Source: Panulirus ornatus
Lineage: Eukaryota; Arthropoda; Malacostraca; Decapoda; Palinuridae
DNA length: 64,000 nucleotides
Assembly (NCBI RefSeq): GCF_036320965.1
Contig: NC_092270.1
Span: 23,472,593 to 23,536,592, forward strand
Direction: 5' to 3'
How positions within the stretch are numbered: position 1 is the first letter of the stretch; each line of letters starts with the position of its first letter. The notes under the pieces were generated by a model. That model did not search any database, was not told where the DNA came from, and saw only the letters and a program-made list of their open reading frames with translations. The position numbers and the translations under genes are program-made. This document shows, in pieces, positions 59,351 to 64,000 of this stretch.

Positions 59351-59582
59351 TTTTTTTTCCATACATACTCGCCATTTCCCGCGTCAGCGAGGTAGTGTCA
59401 AGAACAGAGGACTGAGCCTTTGAGGGATTATTCTCACTTGGCCCCCTTCTCTGTTCCTTCTCTTGGAAAATTAAAAACGAGAGGGGAGGATTTCCAGCCC
59501 CCCGCTCCCTCCCCTTTTAGTCGCCTTCTACGACACGCAGGGAATACGTGGGAAGTATTCTTTCTCCCCCATCCCCAGGGAT
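59351..59582 (-). mobile_element. Non-autonomous LINE derivative (left arm of palindrome)
   Basis: A complete copy on the minus strand: T-run, CGCCATTTCCCGCGTCAGCG, AGAACAGAGGACTGAGCC, CTTCTCTGTTCCTTCTCTTG, and complement of the LINE leader ending CATCCCCAGGGAT. It faces the copy at 59,608 head-to-head across 25 bp of AT repeat. Confidence 0.85.
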
Positions 59583-59607
59583 TTATATATATATATATAT
59601 ATATATT

Positions 59608-62118
<2,511 letters not shown>

Positions 62119-62131
62119 ATATATATATATA
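62119..62131. repeat. (TA)n tract
   Basis: A short AT tract followed by a T-run, marking the tail of the next LINE. Confidence 0.9.
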
Positions 62132-63840
62132 TTTTTTTTTTTTTATACTTTGTCGCTGTCTCCCGCGTTTGCGAGGTAGCGCAAGGAAACAGACGAAAGA
62201 AATGGCCCAACCCCCCCGTATACGTGTATATACATACGTCCACACACGCAAATATACATACCTACACAGCTTTCCATGGTTTACCCCAGACGCTTCACAT
62301 GCCTTGATTCAATCCACTTACAGCATGTCAACCCTGGTATACCACATCGCTCCAATTCACTCTATTCCTTGCCCTCCTTTCACCCTCCTGCATGTTCAGG
62401 CCCCGATCACACAAAATCTTTTTCACTCCATCTTTCCACCTCAAATTTGGTCTCCCTCTTCTCCTTGCTCCCTCCACCTCCGACACATATATCCTCTTGG
62501 TCAATCTTTCCTCACTCATCCTCTCCATGTGCCCAAACCACTTCAAAACACCCTCTTCTGCTCTCTCAACCACGCTCTTTTTATTTCCACACATCTCTCT
62601 TACCCTTACGTTACTCACCTGATCAAACCACCTCACACCACACATTGTCCTCAAACATTTCATTTCCAGCACATCCATCCTCCTGCGCACAACTCTATCC
62701 ATATCCCACGCCTCGCAACCATACAACATTGTTGGAACCACTATTCCTTCAAACATACCCATTTTTGCTTTCCGAGATAATGTTCTCGACTTCCACACAT
62801 TCTTCAAGGCCCCCAGAATTTTCGCCCCCTCCCCCACCCTATGATCCACTTCCGCTTCCATGGTTCCATTCGCTGCCAGATCCACTCCCAGATATCTAAA
62901 ACACTTCACTTCCTCCAGTTTTTCTCCTTTCAAACTCACCTCCCATTTGACGTGACCCTCAACCCTACTGTACCTAATAACCTTGCTCTTATTCACATTT
63001 ACTCTTAACTTTCTTCTTCCACACACTTTACGAAACTCAGTCACCAGCTTCTGCAGTTTCTCACATGAATCAGCCACCAGCGCTGTATCATCAGCGAACA
63101 ACAACTGACTCACTTCCCAAGCTCTCTCATCCCCAACAGACTTCATACTTGCCCCTCTTTCCAAAACTCTTGCATTTACCTCCCTAACAACCCCATCCAT
63201 AAACAAATTAAACAACCATGGAGACATCACACACCCCTGCCGCAAACCTACATTCACTGAGAACCAATCACTTTCCTCTCTTCCTACACGTACACATGCC
63301 TTACATCCTCGATAAAAACTTTTCACTGCTTCTAACAACTTTCCTCCCACACCATATATTCTTAATACCTTCCACAGAGCATCTCTATCAACTCTATCAT
63401 ATGCCTTCTCCAGATCCATAAATGCTACATACAAATCCATTTGCTTTTCTAAGTATTTCTCACATACATTCTTCAAAGCAAACACCTGATCCACACATCC
63501 TCTACCACTTCTGAAACCACACTGCTCTTCCCCAATCTGATGCTCTGTACATGCCTTCACCCTCTCAATCAATACCCTCCCATATAATTTACCAGGAATA
63601 CTCAACAAACTTATACCTCTGTAATTTGAGCACTCACTCTTATCCCCTTTGCCTTTGTACATTGGCACTATGCACGCATTCTGCCAATCCTCAGGCACCT
63701 CACCATGAGTCATACATACATTAAATAACCTTACCAACCAGTCAACAATACAGTCACCCCCTTTTTTAATAAATTCCACTGCAATACCATCCAAACCTGC
63801 TGCCTTGCCGGCTTTCATCTTCCGCAAAGCTTTCACTACC
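62132..63840 (-). mobile_element. 5'-truncated young LINE, longest intact C-terminal ORF
   Basis: Short-form 3' UTR with T-run and hairpin, then an uninterrupted RT frame. The body extends to the VVKALRKMKAGKAAGLDGI codons at about 63,838. Confidence 0.92.
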
Positions 63841-63875
63841 TCTACCACTTCTGAAACCACACTGCTCTTCCCCAA
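62328..63875 (-). pseudogene. LINE RT ORF, 5'-truncated but uninterrupted
   Basis: 515 codons without a stop. The first dozen come from the rearranged junction; true LINE homology begins at EVVKALRKMKAGKAAGLDGI. The full RT follows: CGFRSGRGC, FMDLEKAYDRVD, RQGCVMSPWL, FADDTALVAD, VKCFRYLGVDL, and a C-terminal part with YGCEAWDMDR (Ala to Asp) and GRPNLRWKDG (Trp to Leu). It ends in the young-form stop. The endonuclease and linker are absent, so it cannot retrotranspose, but the RT domain itself has all catalytic Asp residues. Confidence 0.9.
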
Positions 63876-64000
63876 TCTGATGCTCTGTACATGCCTTCAC
63901 CCTGTCAATCAATACCCTCCCATATAATTTACCAGGAATACTGAACAAACTTATACCTCTGTAATTTGAGCACTCACTCTTATCCCCTTTGCCTTTGTAC
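63841..64000 (-). mobile_element. LINE RT fragment, runs off window end
   Basis: Repeats the sequence found at 63,498-63,660 (QCGFRSGRGC back to YKGKGDKSEC) with few differences, joined after CTTTCACTACCTCT. It is either a 343-bp tandem duplication or the next LINE of the chain. Confidence 0.85.

Overview
This is eukaryotic nuclear DNA, most likely from an arthropod and probably a decapod crustacean. That placement is an inference from the repeat styles and the intron/exon gene; nothing here is diagnostic of species. There is no bacterial-style gene organisation. Most of the window is one family of non-LTR retrotransposon (LINE). Its single ORF of about 998-1009 codons carries an apurinic-type endonuclease and then a reverse transcriptase (RT), and its C-terminal tail resembles the RTE/BovB group. 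At least 20 pieces of different ages lie in both orientations, nested, truncated and rearranged. None is fully intact. The best copies are 9,306-12,671 (+), with one frame and three premature stops, and 23,232-26,400 (-), with one frameshift and one stop.

The only recognisable host gene is on the + strand. Two exons (21,491-21,617 and 43,466-43,633) join in phase to encode the middle of a TruA-type tRNA pseudouridine synthase, most like PUSL1. They are separated by a 21.8 kb intron almost filled with LINEs. The exon carrying the catalytic Asp lies upstream, and the C-terminal exons were not found downstream.

Layout. 1-9,164: LINE copies in both orientations, with a foldback insertion resembling a Penelope-like element end at about 8.9 kb. 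7,293-14,901: an old full-length minus-strand LINE ('C') split by two later insertions, one of them the full-length plus-strand LINE 'D' with a target-site duplication (TSD). 11,378-19,668: a tandem segmental duplication whose breakpoints lie inside LINE homology. 18,953-21,690: decayed LINE, a tRNA-derived SINE and the first host exon. 21,700-28,091: old LINE 'A' with young LINE 'B' nested in it (TSD TCCATAA). 28,092-37,330: decayed LINEs and unassigned DNA. 37,331-39,646: a hAT-like fragment interrupted by a LINE with a 10-bp TSD. 39,647-43,390: LINEs, then the second host exon. 43,634-46,080: intron with a broken Tigger/pogo transposase. 46,083-54,813: older LINEs and a short non-autonomous element. 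54,814-64,000: a chain of 5'-truncated LINEs joined through (TA)n tracts.

The most notable signals are the serial (TA)n-linked insertions, a roughly 230-bp non-autonomous element made of the LINE's 5' end plus a LINE-like 3' hairpin, two copies sharing one 5'-inversion junction, and the LINE-mediated tandem duplication. LINE letter names (A, B, C and so on) are mine.
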